NCBI RefSeq assembly: GCF_003384725.1
Contig: NZ_QNVV01000001.1
Coordinates: 372,001 to 436,000, forward strand
Source of the DNA: Chryseobacterium pennipullorum
GTDB taxonomy: Bacteria > Bacteroidota > Bacteroidia > Flavobacteriales > Weeksellaceae
Length of the DNA stretch: 64,000 nt
Direction of reading: 5' to 3'
Below the pieces are notes generated by a model. The model searched no databases and had not been told where the DNA came from. It worked only from the letters and a program-made list of their open reading frames with translations. Position 1 is the first letter of the stretch. Each line of letters opens with the position of its first letter. Positions 41,863-50,833 of this stretch are shown one piece after another. A program made the translations under genes and the position numbers.

Positions 41863-44265
41863 CTAAGATCTAAGCTCAGCATTAAATTCCTTCTGGAAAG
41901 ATTTGATAAGCGAATCCATTACTTCTGTAATTTCTTTTTCTTCCAGTGTTTTCTCTTCATTTAACAGTTCAAAACTCATGGCATACGACTTCTTGCCTTC
42001 AGGAAGGTTTTTACCTTCGTAGACGTCGAATAAGTTGATGGCTTTAATAAATGGAGACTTATTCTTTTTCGCCGTCTGATACAGATCCTGGTAGTTTACA
42101 TTCTTATCAATCAGTAATGCAAGGTCTCTTCTGATCTTGTTGAACTTCGGAATATCCTTAAACTTCAGTTCTTTTTCAGAGCGTAGTTCCTGTGCGAATT
42201 CCAATTCTATTTCAGCATAGAAACAGTCCTGCTCAATATCAAAATCTTTCATCAGTTGCGGTGCTACTTTTCCGATTCTTACCAGGGTTTTTCCTTCTGC
42301 TTCATAAGCTAAGGCATCAGAGAATCTGTCATCAGAAAGAGCCGTTTCTTTAAAGTCAACTCCCAATCTCTCCAATAACACCTTAACATACGCTTTCAGG
42401 TTATAGAAGCTTACTGCCGATTTTGGCTGCAGCCAGTTTTCTGCCATATCTCTTCCTGACACAAGAATTGCCAACTGCTTTCTCTCTTCATATTTATCAC
42501 GCTTATGATAAATTTTCCCCAATTCGAAGAATTTGATGTCCTGGTTTTTTCTGTTGATATTATAGACAGCATTCTCAAGAAGTCCTTCCAAAAGAGATTT
42601 TCTCATGAATGCCAGATCATTACTAAGCGGGTTTAGGAGTTTTACGGCATCGGTTTCATCCTTAACGGAAGTCAGTGAATTATTCATCACCTCATTGAAC
42701 CCAAGGCTCTGTAAAGTTCTTGCCCAGCTGTTTTCCAATTCATCCTGATCGTTTGCGCTAAGCTTAACAGGGGTGAAAGAAATTTTCTGTGGAGCATCTA
42801 TTTTGTTATAACCATAAATTCTCAGGATCTCTTCAATCACATCAATTTCCCTTGTTACATCTGCTCTGTAAGCAGGAACAGAGATTTCAAAACCGTTAGG
42901 AATTTCGTTTAAAACCTGAATTTCTAAAGCTTTTAAAATTTCCTTTACTTTTTCCCTGTGAATTTTTGTTCCTAAAATCTGCTCGATTTTTGAAAATCTT
43001 ATAATCACATAGTGGTCTTCAATTTTAACAGGATATTCTTCCAACAGCTCTCCTACCAGTTTTCCTTCAGCAATCTCCTGAATCAGTTTAATAGCATGGG
43101 TAATAGCAGTTCTTGTAATATTAGGATCTACTCCTCTTTCAAATCTGAAAGAAGCATCTGTATTCAAGCTATGGGCTTTTGCTCCTTTTCTTACTGCAAT
43201 CGGGTTAAAGTAAGCACTTTCAAGGAATATCGTTTTTGTGGTCTCAGATACTCCGGAGTTCTCACCACCGAAGACCCCTGCAATACACATTGGGTTATCT
43301 TTACCATCTTTTATCATGATTTCGGAACCGTTCAATGTTCTTTCCACGCCATCCAAAGTCGTGAATTTTGTTCCTGCTTTTACAACTCCCACTTTGACTT
43401 TTTTATCTGCAATTTTATCTGCATCAAATGCATGAAGGGGCTGTCCATATCCGTGAAGGATATAGTTGGTAATATCTACCACATTATTGATTGGACTTAG
43501 TCCGATCGCTTTCAACCTGTCTTTTAGCCAGTTGGGAGATTCAGCTACCTGTACGCCTTCAATCACGGCCCCGATATATCTCGGGCAAAGCTCTGCATCT
43601 TCAATTTCCAGTTTGAAATCATGTGATCCTTCACTATGTAAGGCTTCTGAAGCTACTTTAATAAACTGCGATTTCTGCTGGTTGGTAGAAAGATAGGCAT
43701 GAAGATCTCTTGCCACACCATAGTGAGACATTGCATCTGTTCTGTTTGGCGTTAATCCGATCTCAAAAACCTCATCATTAGCCAATTCAAAATAATCAGC
43801 GAAGTTTTTCCCTACTTCATATTTTGTTTCATCCAACACCATGATTCCGCCATGATCTTCGCTAAGACCCAGTTCATCTTCGGCACAGATCATCCCTTGA
43901 GAAACCTCGCTTCTGATCTTTGCTTCTTTAATTTCAAAAAAGTTTCCTGTTTTGTCATAGATTTTGGTTCCGACAACGGCTACAGGAACAGTTTGCCCTG
44001 CTTCTACATTAGGAGCTCCGCACACAATATTCAGCACTTTCCCGTTTCCTACATCTACTGTTGTCTTCTTCAGTTTGTCTGCATTCGGATGCTTCTCGCA
44101 GGTTAAGACTTTACCTACAACGATTCCTTCCAAGCTGCCTTTTACACTTTCAAATTTATCTATCCCTTCAACTTCAAGACCAATATCTGTAAGGAATTCA
44201 CCGATTCTTTCAGTTTTCAATTCCGTTTTTACAAAGTCCTTCAGCCAGTTGTTTGATATTTTCAT
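41863..44265 (-). CDS. pheT: Phenylalanine-tRNA ligase beta subunit
   Basis: Large subunit of the alpha2-beta2 PheRS; binds tRNA-Phe and edits Tyr. 800 residues, usual length. Tandem parts: N-terminal tRNA-binding OB fold (about 40-150; LTCEKHPNADKLKKTTVDVG), B3/4 editing domain (about 210-400; NNVVDITNYILHGYGQPLHAFDADKI), B5 domain (about 405-480), catalytic-like core (LLNPLSNDLAFMRKSLLEGLLE), and ferredoxin-fold anticodon-binding domain at the C-terminus (about 705-800; KFNKIRRDLALLIDKNVNYQDL). pheS is not adjacent, which is normal in Bacteroidota. Confidence 0.97.
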   Translation of the reverse strand: MKISNNWLKDFVKTELKTERIGEFLTDIGLEVEGIDKFESVKGSLEGIVVGKVLTCEKHPNADKLKKTTVDVGNGKVLNIVCGAPNVEAGQTVPVAVVGTKIYDKTGNFFEIKEAKIRSEVSQGMICAEDELGLSEDHGGIMVLDETKYEVGKNFADYFELANDEVFEIGLTPNRTDAMSHYGVARDLHAYLSTNQQKSQFIKVASEALHSEGSHDFKLEIEDAELCPRYIGAVIEGVQVAESPNWLKDRLKAIGLSPINNVVDITNYILHGYGQPLHAFDADKIADKKVKVGVVKAGTKFTTLDGVERTLNGSEIMIKDGKDNPMCIAGVFGGENSGVSETTKTIFLESAYFNPIAVRKGAKAHSLNTDASFRFERGVDPNITRTAITHAIKLIQEIAEGKLVGELLEEYPVKIEDHYVIIRFSKIEQILGTKIHREKVKEILKALEIQVLNEIPNGFEISVPAYRADVTREIDVIEEILRIYGYNKIDAPQKISFTPVKLSANDQDELENSWARTLQSLGFNEVMNNSLTSVKDETDAVKLLNPLSNDLAFMRKSLLEGLLENAVYNINRKNQDIKFFELGKIYHKRDKYEERKQLAILVSGRDMAENWLQPKSAVSFYNLKAYVKVLLERLGVDFKETALSDDRFSDALAYEAEGKTLVRIGKVAPQLMKDFDIEQDCFYAEIELEFAQELRSEKELKFKDIPKFNKIRRDLALLIDKNVNYQDLYQTAKKNKSPFIKAINLFDVYEGKNLPEGKKSYAMSFELLNEEKTLEEKEITEVMDSLIKSFQKEFNAELRS

Positions 44266-44485
44266 TTGTTTATCTATCTACGTTTTAATTGGTCAGATGG
44301 AACACAGCGGTTTCATCTTCTCTATTTTGAAATTTTATTCTGAATTTCCACCTGATTATTCCTGTGGTTTTCGAGGTACAAATGTCGTGTTTTTTTGAGA
44401 AATAGAGAAATTTACAAACCACTTTAAGATAATTAATTTTATTCATCCTCCTTGTACAGAAGAGACAAACTCATCAAAGCAGTTA

Positions 44486-45097
44486 TCAACTTGGCTTCAA
44501 AACTTTCTTCAGGCTGTCAGAAAATAATACAAGGCCTGAAGCCATCATAATGATATCTTTTAAAACCAGACGTCCAGCTCCGGAAAGGTAGGGAAATCCA
44601 TACTCCGGCGTAGGATAATCACCGCCCAGATTGGGAACGTATACTTCAGGGGTCGTTATTAAAAATGACAAAGTTACCAAAGACATCAAAAAGATCAATG
44701 CTCCTCCCAATGCCCCTGTTTTAGGAAACCAGATACCCAACAGCACCAACAGACCAATCAATACGATCATAGTACCCAGCCCGTACGCAAACCGGTAGGT
44801 TCCGTTTTGCTGATGCCAGTCGATATTTTTCTTTACCACTTTTCCTTCGGGATTTTTGTAAAGCGTGTATTCTGAAACCAGTTTATGGTCCCCATTAAAA
44901 ACTTTGTTTCCCGCATCCTTGTAGAAAAAACTCATCAAAGGACTATTGGCAACAAAAGGAACGATACCATCGGCCTCATACTGAAACGCCTTTAGCCCGC
45001 CAATCCAGGCCATCACTACAAAAACTGAAATTCTTAAAAAATTAAGGAAATAGGCATCCCACCTTACCAAACTGTTGTATACATTACTGTTCTGCAT
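44486..45097 (-). CDS. DUF417-family membrane protein (RclC/YkgB-like)
   Basis: About 203 residues from ATG 45097 (MQNSNVYNSLVRWDAYFL); the longer frame to 45127 has no support. Four or more membrane helices with the DUF417 pattern VFVVMAWIGGLKAFQYEADGIVPFVANSPLMSFFY and GRLVLKDIIMMASGLVLFSDS. E. coli RclC, of this family, belongs to the hypochlorous-acid resistance operon controlled by AraC-type RclR. Here an AraC-type gene lies immediately upstream on the same strand, so an analogous circuit is plausible. Confidence 0.88.
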   Translation of the reverse strand: MQNSNVYNSLVRWDAYFLNFLRISVFVVMAWIGGLKAFQYEADGIVPFVANSPLMSFFYKDAGNKVFNGDHKLVSEYTLYKNPEGKVVKKNIDWHQQNGTYRFAYGLGTMIVLIGLLVLLGIWFPKTGALGGALIFLMSLVTLSFLITTPEVYVPNLGGDYPTPEYGFPYLSGAGRLVLKDIIMMASGLVLFSDSLKKVLKPS

Positions 45098-45161
45098 ATG
45101 TTTACTTTTTTTAACAAAAGTATTCACATGCCTGCTGTTTCAACATAGATAGATGAGGACA

Positions 45162-45992
45162 TTACATGGACATTTTCGCCACTATCGAAATCCCCACCTT
45201 CTCCCTGTATTTTTTTGGGGAACAGCCCACTGATTTTTTAAAATACCTACTGAAATAAAATTCATCCGTAAATCCAAGTTCCGCAGCAATTTCTTTGATG
45301 GAACGATAAGTAAGATGAAGAAGCTTTTTGGATTCCAGAATGATTCTTTCATTGATCAGCTGAGTGGGAGTTTTCCCAAATTCTTTTTTCACCGCTTTAC
45401 TTAAAGCGTTACTGGTCATATTCAGCCTGTCACTGTAAAAAGACAAATCTTTGCCACTCTTATAATAGGTTTCCAACAGCTTCTGAAATTCTGCTGCGTT
45501 TTTATTGGGTAATTTATCAGTAGAAGCAATACTGTTTTCAGAACTGCTTTTCTGTTTACTTCCAAGGGCAAGAATCAATTGTATATATGTTTTGATAATT
45601 GATTCAGAAAATGGATGCGCCTCAGTTTTTTCTTTTTTAATATGACTGAAAACTTCCAGAATGTATTTATAATTCTCTTTTGAAAGTGCTATACCAGGAT
45701 TCAGGTAGATATTATTGAAGAGAAGTCCGTTGCAGGCCACTTCTTCTTTATGGTATTCTATACAGTAAAAATCACCATGAAAAAACAGCATACAGATCTT
45801 TTCATCAGACTCTGAAGCCAGTTTCAGTTTCTGATAAGGGGAAAGAAAAAGGATATGACTTCCGCTGTATGAATAGTTGATATCATCTACAGAAAAAACA
45901 CCGTTGCCTTGCCATAGAACAACACTGTAGTTTTCAGTTTTGAATTCTGATGGAAAATTTGAGGTGTGATAAGATTCTATTTCTATTTGCAT
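45162..45992 (-). CDS. AraC-family transcriptional regulator
   Basis: 276 residues: cupin-like N-terminal domain (about 15-150), then a C-terminal AraC HTH (about 170-270; DLSFYSDRLNMTSNALSKAVKKEFGKTPTQLINERIILESKKLL, then AAELGFTDEFYFSRYFKKSVGCSPKKYRE). 34-64 bases upstream of the DUF417 gene. Probably regulates it; the ligand is unknown. Upstream lies a 1-kb repeat cluster, so its promoter region is unusual. Confidence 0.9.
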   Translation of the reverse strand: MQIEIESYHTSNFPSEFKTENYSVVLWQGNGVFSVDDINYSYSGSHILFLSPYQKLKLASESDEKICMLFFHGDFYCIEYHKEEVACNGLLFNNIYLNPGIALSKENYKYILEVFSHIKKEKTEAHPFSESIIKTYIQLILALGSKQKSSSENSIASTDKLPNKNAAEFQKLLETYYKSGKDLSFYSDRLNMTSNALSKAVKKEFGKTPTQLINERIILESKKLLHLTYRSIKEIAAELGFTDEFYFSRYFKKSVGCSPKKYREKVGISIVAKMSM

Positions 45993-46015
45993 GATGAAAA
46001 TTTCCAGATATACTT

Positions 46016-46410
46016 TTCTATTTATACTTTGTTTTGAAATCGAAGATTAGACTAAGTCAAACAAAATTATACAAAAATTCAACACTGAAATCATCCGTGA
46101 AAAATATGCTCAAACATCTGTGATAATCTGCGGGCAAATTTTTCATTTCTTACTTATACTTTTGCCTTGAAGAAAAAGTATACAAAAGTTCAAGACTGGA
46201 ATCATCCGCTAAAAATTGACCTTGACTCCTAAAATTTCCAAACTCGCATGGTTTCAACGTGCGTTCTTCGGTTCAATAGTGTGGCCATGCTCAGGCAGTG
46301 GAAATTTCTTAACGGATTCAAGTCCAATTTTTTTAACGCTCCTGATTCCTAGGTCGGTTATTGGTTTACTTACAACTATTTCCCATGGCTCTGCTACAGA
46401 GTTCTCTTAA
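46016..46410 (+). repeat. Dispersed intergenic repeat B, copy 2 with a 120-bp-type unit in front
   Basis: 46153-46371 is the inverted match of 30016-30244. 46016-46150 is one degenerate copy of the tandem unit that continues at 46411-46940. A TTG-started frame (46216-46410) encodes a peptide whose first 47 residues nearly equal that of copy 1 (PKISKLAW, then SI.WPCS, then GNFLTDS, then IFLTLLIPRS). It is treated as repeat, not gene. Confidence 0.8.
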
Positions 46411-46940
46411 AAGTTATCCTCAAAATCTGTGAAAATCTGTGCAATCTGCGGGCAATTTTTTTTTCTTACTATACTTTTGCCTTGAAGCGAAAGTATACAA
46501 AAGTTCAGGACTGGAATTATCCGTGAAAAATATGCTCAAACATCCGTGAAAATCCGTGTCATCTGCGGTTAAATTTTTCATTTCTTACTATACTTTTACC
46601 TTGAAGCGAAAGTATACAAAAGTTCAGGACTGGAATCATCCGTAAAAAAATATGCTCAAACATCCGTGGAAATCCGCGTCATCTGCGGTTAAATTTTTCA
46701 TTTCTTACTATACCTTTACCTTGAAGCGAAAGTATACAAAAGTTCAGGACTGGAATCATCCGTGAAAAATATGCTCAAACATCCATGAAAATCTGTGCAA
46801 TCTGCGGGCAAATTTATTTTTTTCTTACTTATACTTTTGCCTTGAAGCAAAAGTATACAAAAGTTCAAGACTGGAATCATCCGTGAAAATATACCCCACC
46901 ATTTGTGAAAATCCGCGTCATCTCTGGTCAAATTTATTTT
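46411..46940. repeat. Tandem array of ~120-bp units with internal palindrome
   Basis: The landmark CTTGAAGCGAAAGTATACAA recurs at 46481, 46600, 46720 and 46841, giving a period of 119-121 bp; units also share CATCCGTGAAAATCCG-type text and TCATCTGCGGTTAAATTTTT. In the last unit ATACTTTTGC / GCAAAAGTAT form a perfect 10-bp inverted repeat around CTTGAA. Together with 46016-46410 it fills the 1,010-base gap between the AraC gene and dnaN; no gene is supported there. Confidence 0.85.
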
Positions 46941-46954
46941 CGAAATGGTAAGAT

Positions 46955-46984
46955 TCCAAAAAAGCCGGAAAAATTCCGGCTTTC
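46955..46984 (-). terminator. Terminator after dnaN
   Basis: Minus strand AAAGCCGGAA / TTCCGGCTTT, small T-rich loop, followed by TTTGG; 20 bases after the dnaN stop. Confidence 0.85.
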
Positions 46985-47004
46985 TTAGTATTTGTAGGTT
47001 AATA

Positions 47005-48135
47005 TTACAGTCCGATTACAGGCATTGATAACATTAAGATATTTTCATTTTCTTCAAGACCGTCAAGAGGTTCTATGATTCCCGGTCTGTTAGGTTGAGA
47101 CATTTTCATTGTGATATCATCAGATCCAAGGATGGTCAGCATCTCAGTTAGGAATTTTGAACTGAACCCGATATTGATATCTTCTCCGTTGTAGTCACAA
47201 GGGATCTGCATGTCTGCTTTGTTTGCATATTCGGTATCTTCGGCATGAAGGTGAAGAATGTTTCCGGAAAGCTTAAATCTTACCTGATTGGTCGATTTAT
47301 TGGACATGATAGATGCTCTTTTGATCGCTCCCAACAGAAGATTTCTGTTGATTGTCAATACATTTGGATTTTCCTTTGGAATTACCGCGGTATAGTTCGG
47401 ATATTTTCCGTCGATCAGTCTACAGATCCAGATATGCTTACCAAAAGTAAACTTAGCCATATTCTCATTGAAGTCGATCGTCACGTCTTCATTGGAACTT
47501 GCCAGGATATTTTTGAAAATGTTCAGAGGTTTTTTAGGCATGATAAACTCCATGGGTTCAGCGTTCATCAGGTCTGCTCTTTTGTACACCACCAATCTGT
47601 GGGAGTCTGTAGAAACGAAGTTGGTTTCGTTTTCTCCAAACTGGAAAAGAACTCCTGTCATTACCGGACGGAGAGAATCATTGCTGGTCGCAAAAAGGGT
47701 GTTTGTCAAAGCTTCAGATAGGACTCCTGCCGACATGGTAACGCTTTGTGAAGCATCAAATTCAGGCAGCTCAGGATAGTCCTCAGCATTATCCAATGCT
47801 ACTGCGAAATTGTCTTTTTCATCTAAAATCTCAAGCTGGCTTCCCGTTCCTTCGGCATTGTCTTTTACAACAAATGTCAGAGGCTGTTCGCCATAGGTCT
47901 TGATAAAATCCTGAAAAATTTTAGCAGGAACAGCAAATTTACCTGAGTCATCAGACTTCACTTCCAAAGAAGTTACAAGAGTCGTCTCACCGTCAGATGC
48001 TGTAATGGTCACATTATTTCCGTCTAGTTCAAAAAGATAGTTTTCTAAAATCGGTCTCGACTGAGAGCTTGATATTACGCCACTTACAGTTTGTAAAGCC
48101 TTCTGCAGTTCACCACTTGAAATAATAAATTTCAT
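47005..48135 (-). CDS. dnaN: DNA polymerase III beta subunit (sliding clamp)
   Basis: 376 residues, three consecutive clamp domains of about 120 residues. Begins MKFIISSGELQKALQTVSGVISSSQSRPILENYLFEL, mid-part LFATSNDSLRPVMTGVLFQF and TDSHRLVVYK, and ends with the peptide-pocket strand ENILMLSMPVIGL. Ring-shaped dimer that tethers polymerase to DNA. No dnaA, gyrB or recF lies next to it, so this locus gives no indication of the replication origin. Confidence 0.97.
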   Translation of the reverse strand: MKFIISSGELQKALQTVSGVISSSQSRPILENYLFELDGNNVTITASDGETTLVTSLEVKSDDSGKFAVPAKIFQDFIKTYGEQPLTFVVKDNAEGTGSQLEILDEKDNFAVALDNAEDYPELPEFDASQSVTMSAGVLSEALTNTLFATSNDSLRPVMTGVLFQFGENETNFVSTDSHRLVVYKRADLMNAEPMEFIMPKKPLNIFKNILASSNEDVTIDFNENMAKFTFGKHIWICRLIDGKYPNYTAVIPKENPNVLTINRNLLLGAIKRASIMSNKSTNQVRFKLSGNILHLHAEDTEYANKADMQIPCDYNGEDINIGFSSKFLTEMLTILGSDDITMKMSQPNRPGIIEPLDGLEENENILMLSMPVIGL

Positions 48136-48293
48136 AGATTTATAAAATAAGTTTCTACAAATATAATAAATACATATAACAAAGAAAAGAATAATATGGA
48201 GGAGTTTTTAACAATTATCCTTAATCTGTTTTGCGCCTTGACATTATGCTTTGATTTCTGGAGGGATTCATTTTTTTATCAAAATACAAAGCC

Positions 48294-48301
48294 TATCTTT
48301 G
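48294..48301 (+). promoter_or_regulatory. -7 box of diacylglycerol kinase gene
   Basis: TATCTTTG fits TAnnTTTG and lies 18 bases before ATG 48320. It is downstream of the alternative ATG at 48251, so it favours the later start. Confidence 0.55.
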
Positions 48302-48319
48302 TGTGAAAAGCGATACATC

Positions 48320-48673
48320 ATGCAAAAACCTCCTATTCACAAAAGTTTTCTCAATGCTTTCCGGGGTGTTTTTATGATGCTGAAAACGGAAAGGAATTTT
48401 CAGATTGAAGTGCTGGCGTTCTTTGCCAACCTTTTCCTTATTTTTTATTTCAGACTGACCAATACCGACAGTGCTTTGGTGCTGATGGCTTCCTTTGCTG
48501 TTTTAAGTGCTGAAATTTTCAATACTGCCATTGAAAAAGTCTGTGATATCCTCCAGCCGGATTTTGACAAAAGAATCGCGTTTATTAAAGATATTGCGGC
48601 CGGTGCAGTGGTACTAACAGCCATTGCTTCTGTGATTATTGGGATTCTTGTGTATTGGAAGTATATCTTTTAG
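48320..48673 (+). CDS. dgkA: Diacylglycerol/undecaprenol kinase family protein
   Basis: About 117 residues from ATG 48320 (MQKPPIHKSFLNAFRGVFMMLKTERNFQIEVLAFFANLFLIFYFRL), with three membrane helices and the family motif VLSAEIFNTAIEKVCDIL. In Gram-positive relatives the short DgkA type phosphorylates undecaprenol. Inner membrane. The open frame back to 48251 lies upstream of the -7 box and is not used. Confidence 0.9.
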   Translation: MQKPPIHKSFLNAFRGVFMMLKTERNFQIEVLAFFANLFLIFYFRLTNTDSALVLMASFAVLSAEIFNTAIEKVCDILQPDFDKRIAFIKDIAAGAVVLTAIASVIIGILVYWKYIF

Positions 48674-48834
48674 CAGCAGATTCACAAAATTATAGAGATT
48701 CATTTAAGAAATTTCATTACGCTCATCAAACATCATTCTATGGGAAGGGTATCAGCGGGGAATGATCATTGGGAACTCTCTCTGCATGCAGTTATTGTAA
48801 AACCGATATGAATGCTTTTGACGCCTTGTTCTGC

Positions 48835-49293
48835 TTATTTCACGGCAATTAAAATATCTACTTCTGCATCTGACGGGTTTTGTGCTTTTTCCCCATACAC
48901 TTCAAAATCAGCTGTAAATATTCTTCCGTGCTCCATTTCCCAGATTTTCACCCACTGATCGATCACCAGATTTTTTGTCAGGTCACCTTTCACCGTAAAC
49001 TTCAGATAGGCTCCACCATCAAAAGAGCGGCCTACCATTCCGTCGGGAATATGATCCAGATTGTCTACCCTGCATCCAAGAATTGTGGTGTAGGGTCTTG
49101 TATGATCTTTTTCATAATCAGTGTATATTGACAATATGGCCTCATCGGTTTTACCGGGGATTCGGGAAAGCGTATTTTCAGCTATAAATTTTTCCCATAG
49201 TAGCGGGATATCTTTTGCTGCCAGATTGTTTTCATTAGTTGTTCTTACCGATATTCCGATGACCTTATAGGGTTCTATGCTGATTTTATCCAT
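48835..49293 (-). CDS. GyrI-like effector-binding domain protein
   Basis: 152 residues, a stand-alone SHV2/GyrI-like domain as found at the C-terminus of AraC-type regulators: YKVIGISVRTTNEN...DIPLLWEKFIAENTLSRIPGK, AILSIYTDYEKD, TTILGCRVDNLDHIPDGM, and WVKIWEMEHGRIFTADFEVYGEK. Binds small molecules in its relatives; the specific role is unknown. No DNA-binding domain. Cytosolic. Confidence 0.88.
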   Translation of the reverse strand: MDKISIEPYKVIGISVRTTNENNLAAKDIPLLWEKFIAENTLSRIPGKTDEAILSIYTDYEKDHTRPYTTILGCRVDNLDHIPDGMVGRSFDGGAYLKFTVKGDLTKNLVIDQWVKIWEMEHGRIFTADFEVYGEKAQNPSDAEVDILIAVK

Positions 49294-49497
49294 GTTTTTA
49301 TTTTATCTGCAGTAAAGATAAGATCAGACAGCGACAACAGTCTGTCAGGAGCATAAAAAAATAACTTATGAATATTTTCATCAGTTTAAACGAAATAAAT
49401 ACTATAAAATTAATATTTGTAGAAATAATTTATTAATCACTACTAAATGATATAAATAAAATTAATACATTTGGAGAACTAACAACAATCTATACCT

Positions 49498-49869
49498 ATG
49501 AAAACCAAATTAGCGTATGTCATGATGCTTGCTCTATCCATTTCCTGTAATAATGAATCCACGGCAATGAGTACCATTGAGGCAAGAAAGAGTCCTGAAG
49601 TTTTAAATTTTGAAAGGTCTGTCAAAAGTCTTTCAAACCCTGAAAACCGTGCCACTCCAGAAGAGATCAGACATCAGAAATCTCTGGAGCTTAGTGACCG
49701 CCGTAAAGATATCCTTATTCCGTCTGCATTGGAACTGATTAAATCTACCGGGGCTAGTGACCAGGAAATTACCAATACGACCCATGGAGACCGGGATAAA
49801 ATCCTTACCTGGGCAGTAAAAGTTTACAATGACAAGATCAGCAAGACCAACTCCATTCCTCAAAACTAA
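49498..49869 (+). CDS. Small lipoprotein
   Basis: 123 residues with lipoprotein signal (LALSISCNN, Cys17). Rest hydrophilic: ARKSPEVLNFERSVKSLSNPENRATPEEIRHQKSLELSDRRKDILIPSALELIKSTGASDQEI. No family recognised. The next gene starts 5 bases after this stop, so they form an operon. Confidence 0.7.
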   Translation: MKTKLAYVMMLALSISCNNESTAMSTIEARKSPEVLNFERSVKSLSNPENRATPEEIRHQKSLELSDRRKDILIPSALELIKSTGASDQEITNTTHGDRDKILTWAVKVYNDKISKTNSIPQN

Positions 49870-49874
49870 TCAGC

Positions 49875-50408
49875 ATGAAAAAAATATTTACCCTAATTCT
49901 TGGTTTAAGTACAGGTGCTTCTGCCTTCGCACAGAACGGCTCGGGAAATCTGCATATATTCAATGACAATACCAATCACAGCCTGGATCTGAGTTATACG
50001 ATTTTTACAACAACGGTGAACTGCGCCAGTGGTATGCAGGCCCTGTCACCATCCACAGTATTGCCACCCGGAGGGTTCACTACATATACTACATTTGCAG
50101 CTTCTACGTCTACATCTAACCCGCCACATCCTTATCCTATCGATTTGTGGTCAGGTGGTGCAGCGAACCAGATTCCTCCGGTAGTAGCAACGGTAAGCCG
50201 ATGGCATTACATTAAGTTTTCACTCAGGGATCCTAATAATCCAGGCCCTATGATACCTACCTTAGGCGGATCGATCGGATTTTTCCAAAACTGTAATCCG
50301 TCGATGCCTACGATACTGGATGTTAACAGTTCTGCAAACGGAGTCAACTATACTCTTCATGCAGAAGCTGTGACGTTTGGCGGGGATATGTGGATTACCA
50401 CTCAATAA
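49875..50408 (+). CDS. Secreted hypothetical protein
   Basis: 177 residues, signal peptide (MKKIFTLILGLSTGASAFAQ). Mature part rich in Ser/Thr/Pro/Asn with likely beta structure (GNLHIFNDNTNHSLDLSYTIFTTTVNC) and two cysteines (C50 and C138). No family recognised. Co-transcribed with the preceding lipoprotein; closed by a good terminator. Possibly an extracellular beta-sandwich protein. Confidence 0.7.
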   Translation: MKKIFTLILGLSTGASAFAQNGSGNLHIFNDNTNHSLDLSYTIFTTTVNCASGMQALSPSTVLPPGGFTTYTTFAASTSTSNPPHPYPIDLWSGGAANQIPPVVATVSRWHYIKFSLRDPNNPGPMIPTLGGSIGFFQNCNPSMPTILDVNSSANGVNYTLHAEAVTFGGDMWITTQ

Positions 50409-50433
50409 TCTGAACATATTGTATACTATACAT

Positions 50434-50473
50434 TAAAAAGCCTGGTAATATATTGTATTATCAGGCTTTTAAT
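50434..50473 (+). terminator. Terminator of the lipoprotein operon
   Basis: AAAAGCCTGGTAATA / TATTATCAGGCTTTT (15 bp, one G-T pair), loop TATTG, followed by AATT. Confidence 0.85.
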
Positions 50474-50500
50474 TATCTGCTGTTCTATGGACTCAAAAAA

Positions 50501-50833
50501 CTACTTTCCCATATAGATATATCCGGTTTTTCCGGACTTAAAAACGACTTCTATTCTGTGATAATCATCCACTTCATATGCATCAGCCTGAAGTATTTCT
50601 TCTTCAGTGACTTCAAAGAGCATTCCCTCCACTTCATCTTCTGTATTATCTGAAAGCTGTACAATGGGATGGTATTTCTGATTGCTTTTGCGTAACACTT
50701 CGGGGTCCGTAATTTCGATATGATTCAGAATATATCCCACCAGAATTTCTTTATGCCCACTCAGAGCCCTTCCAAAAGTTTCAAGCTGCACCTGCTCCAT
50801 CTGCAGGGTTCCGTAAGAAAAGAGATAAGGCAT
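50501..50833 (-). CDS. Gamma-glutamylcyclotransferase (AIG2-like) family protein
   Basis: 110 residues. AIG2/GGCT fold: LFSYGTLQMEQVQLETFGR (YGTL substrate loop), LVGYILNHIEI and VEGMLFEVTEEEILQADAYEVDDYHRIEVV, with the glutamate of AYE as the likely catalytic base. The usual reaction is release of 5-oxoproline from gamma-glutamyl compounds; specificity is not readable. The start overlaps the stop of the SGNH gene by one base (TGATG), so they are coupled. Confidence 0.86.
   Translation of the reverse strand: MPYLFSYGTLQMEQVQLETFGRALSGHKEILVGYILNHIEITDPEVLRKSNQKYHPIVQLSDNTEDEVEGMLFEVTEEEILQADAYEVDDYHRIEVVFKSGKTGYIYMGK

Noticed and set aside
46216..46410. 64-codon frame in repeat B (and its twin at 29992-30189) as protein genes
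   Set aside because: Non-ATG starts, embedded in a dispersed DNA repeat, divergent beyond codon 47. Kept as repeat with a note rather than as a CDS.
46016..48135. Replication origin near dnaN
   Set aside because: No dnaA, gyrB or recF beside dnaN, and the palindromic array lacks recognisable DnaA-box runs (TTATNCACA).
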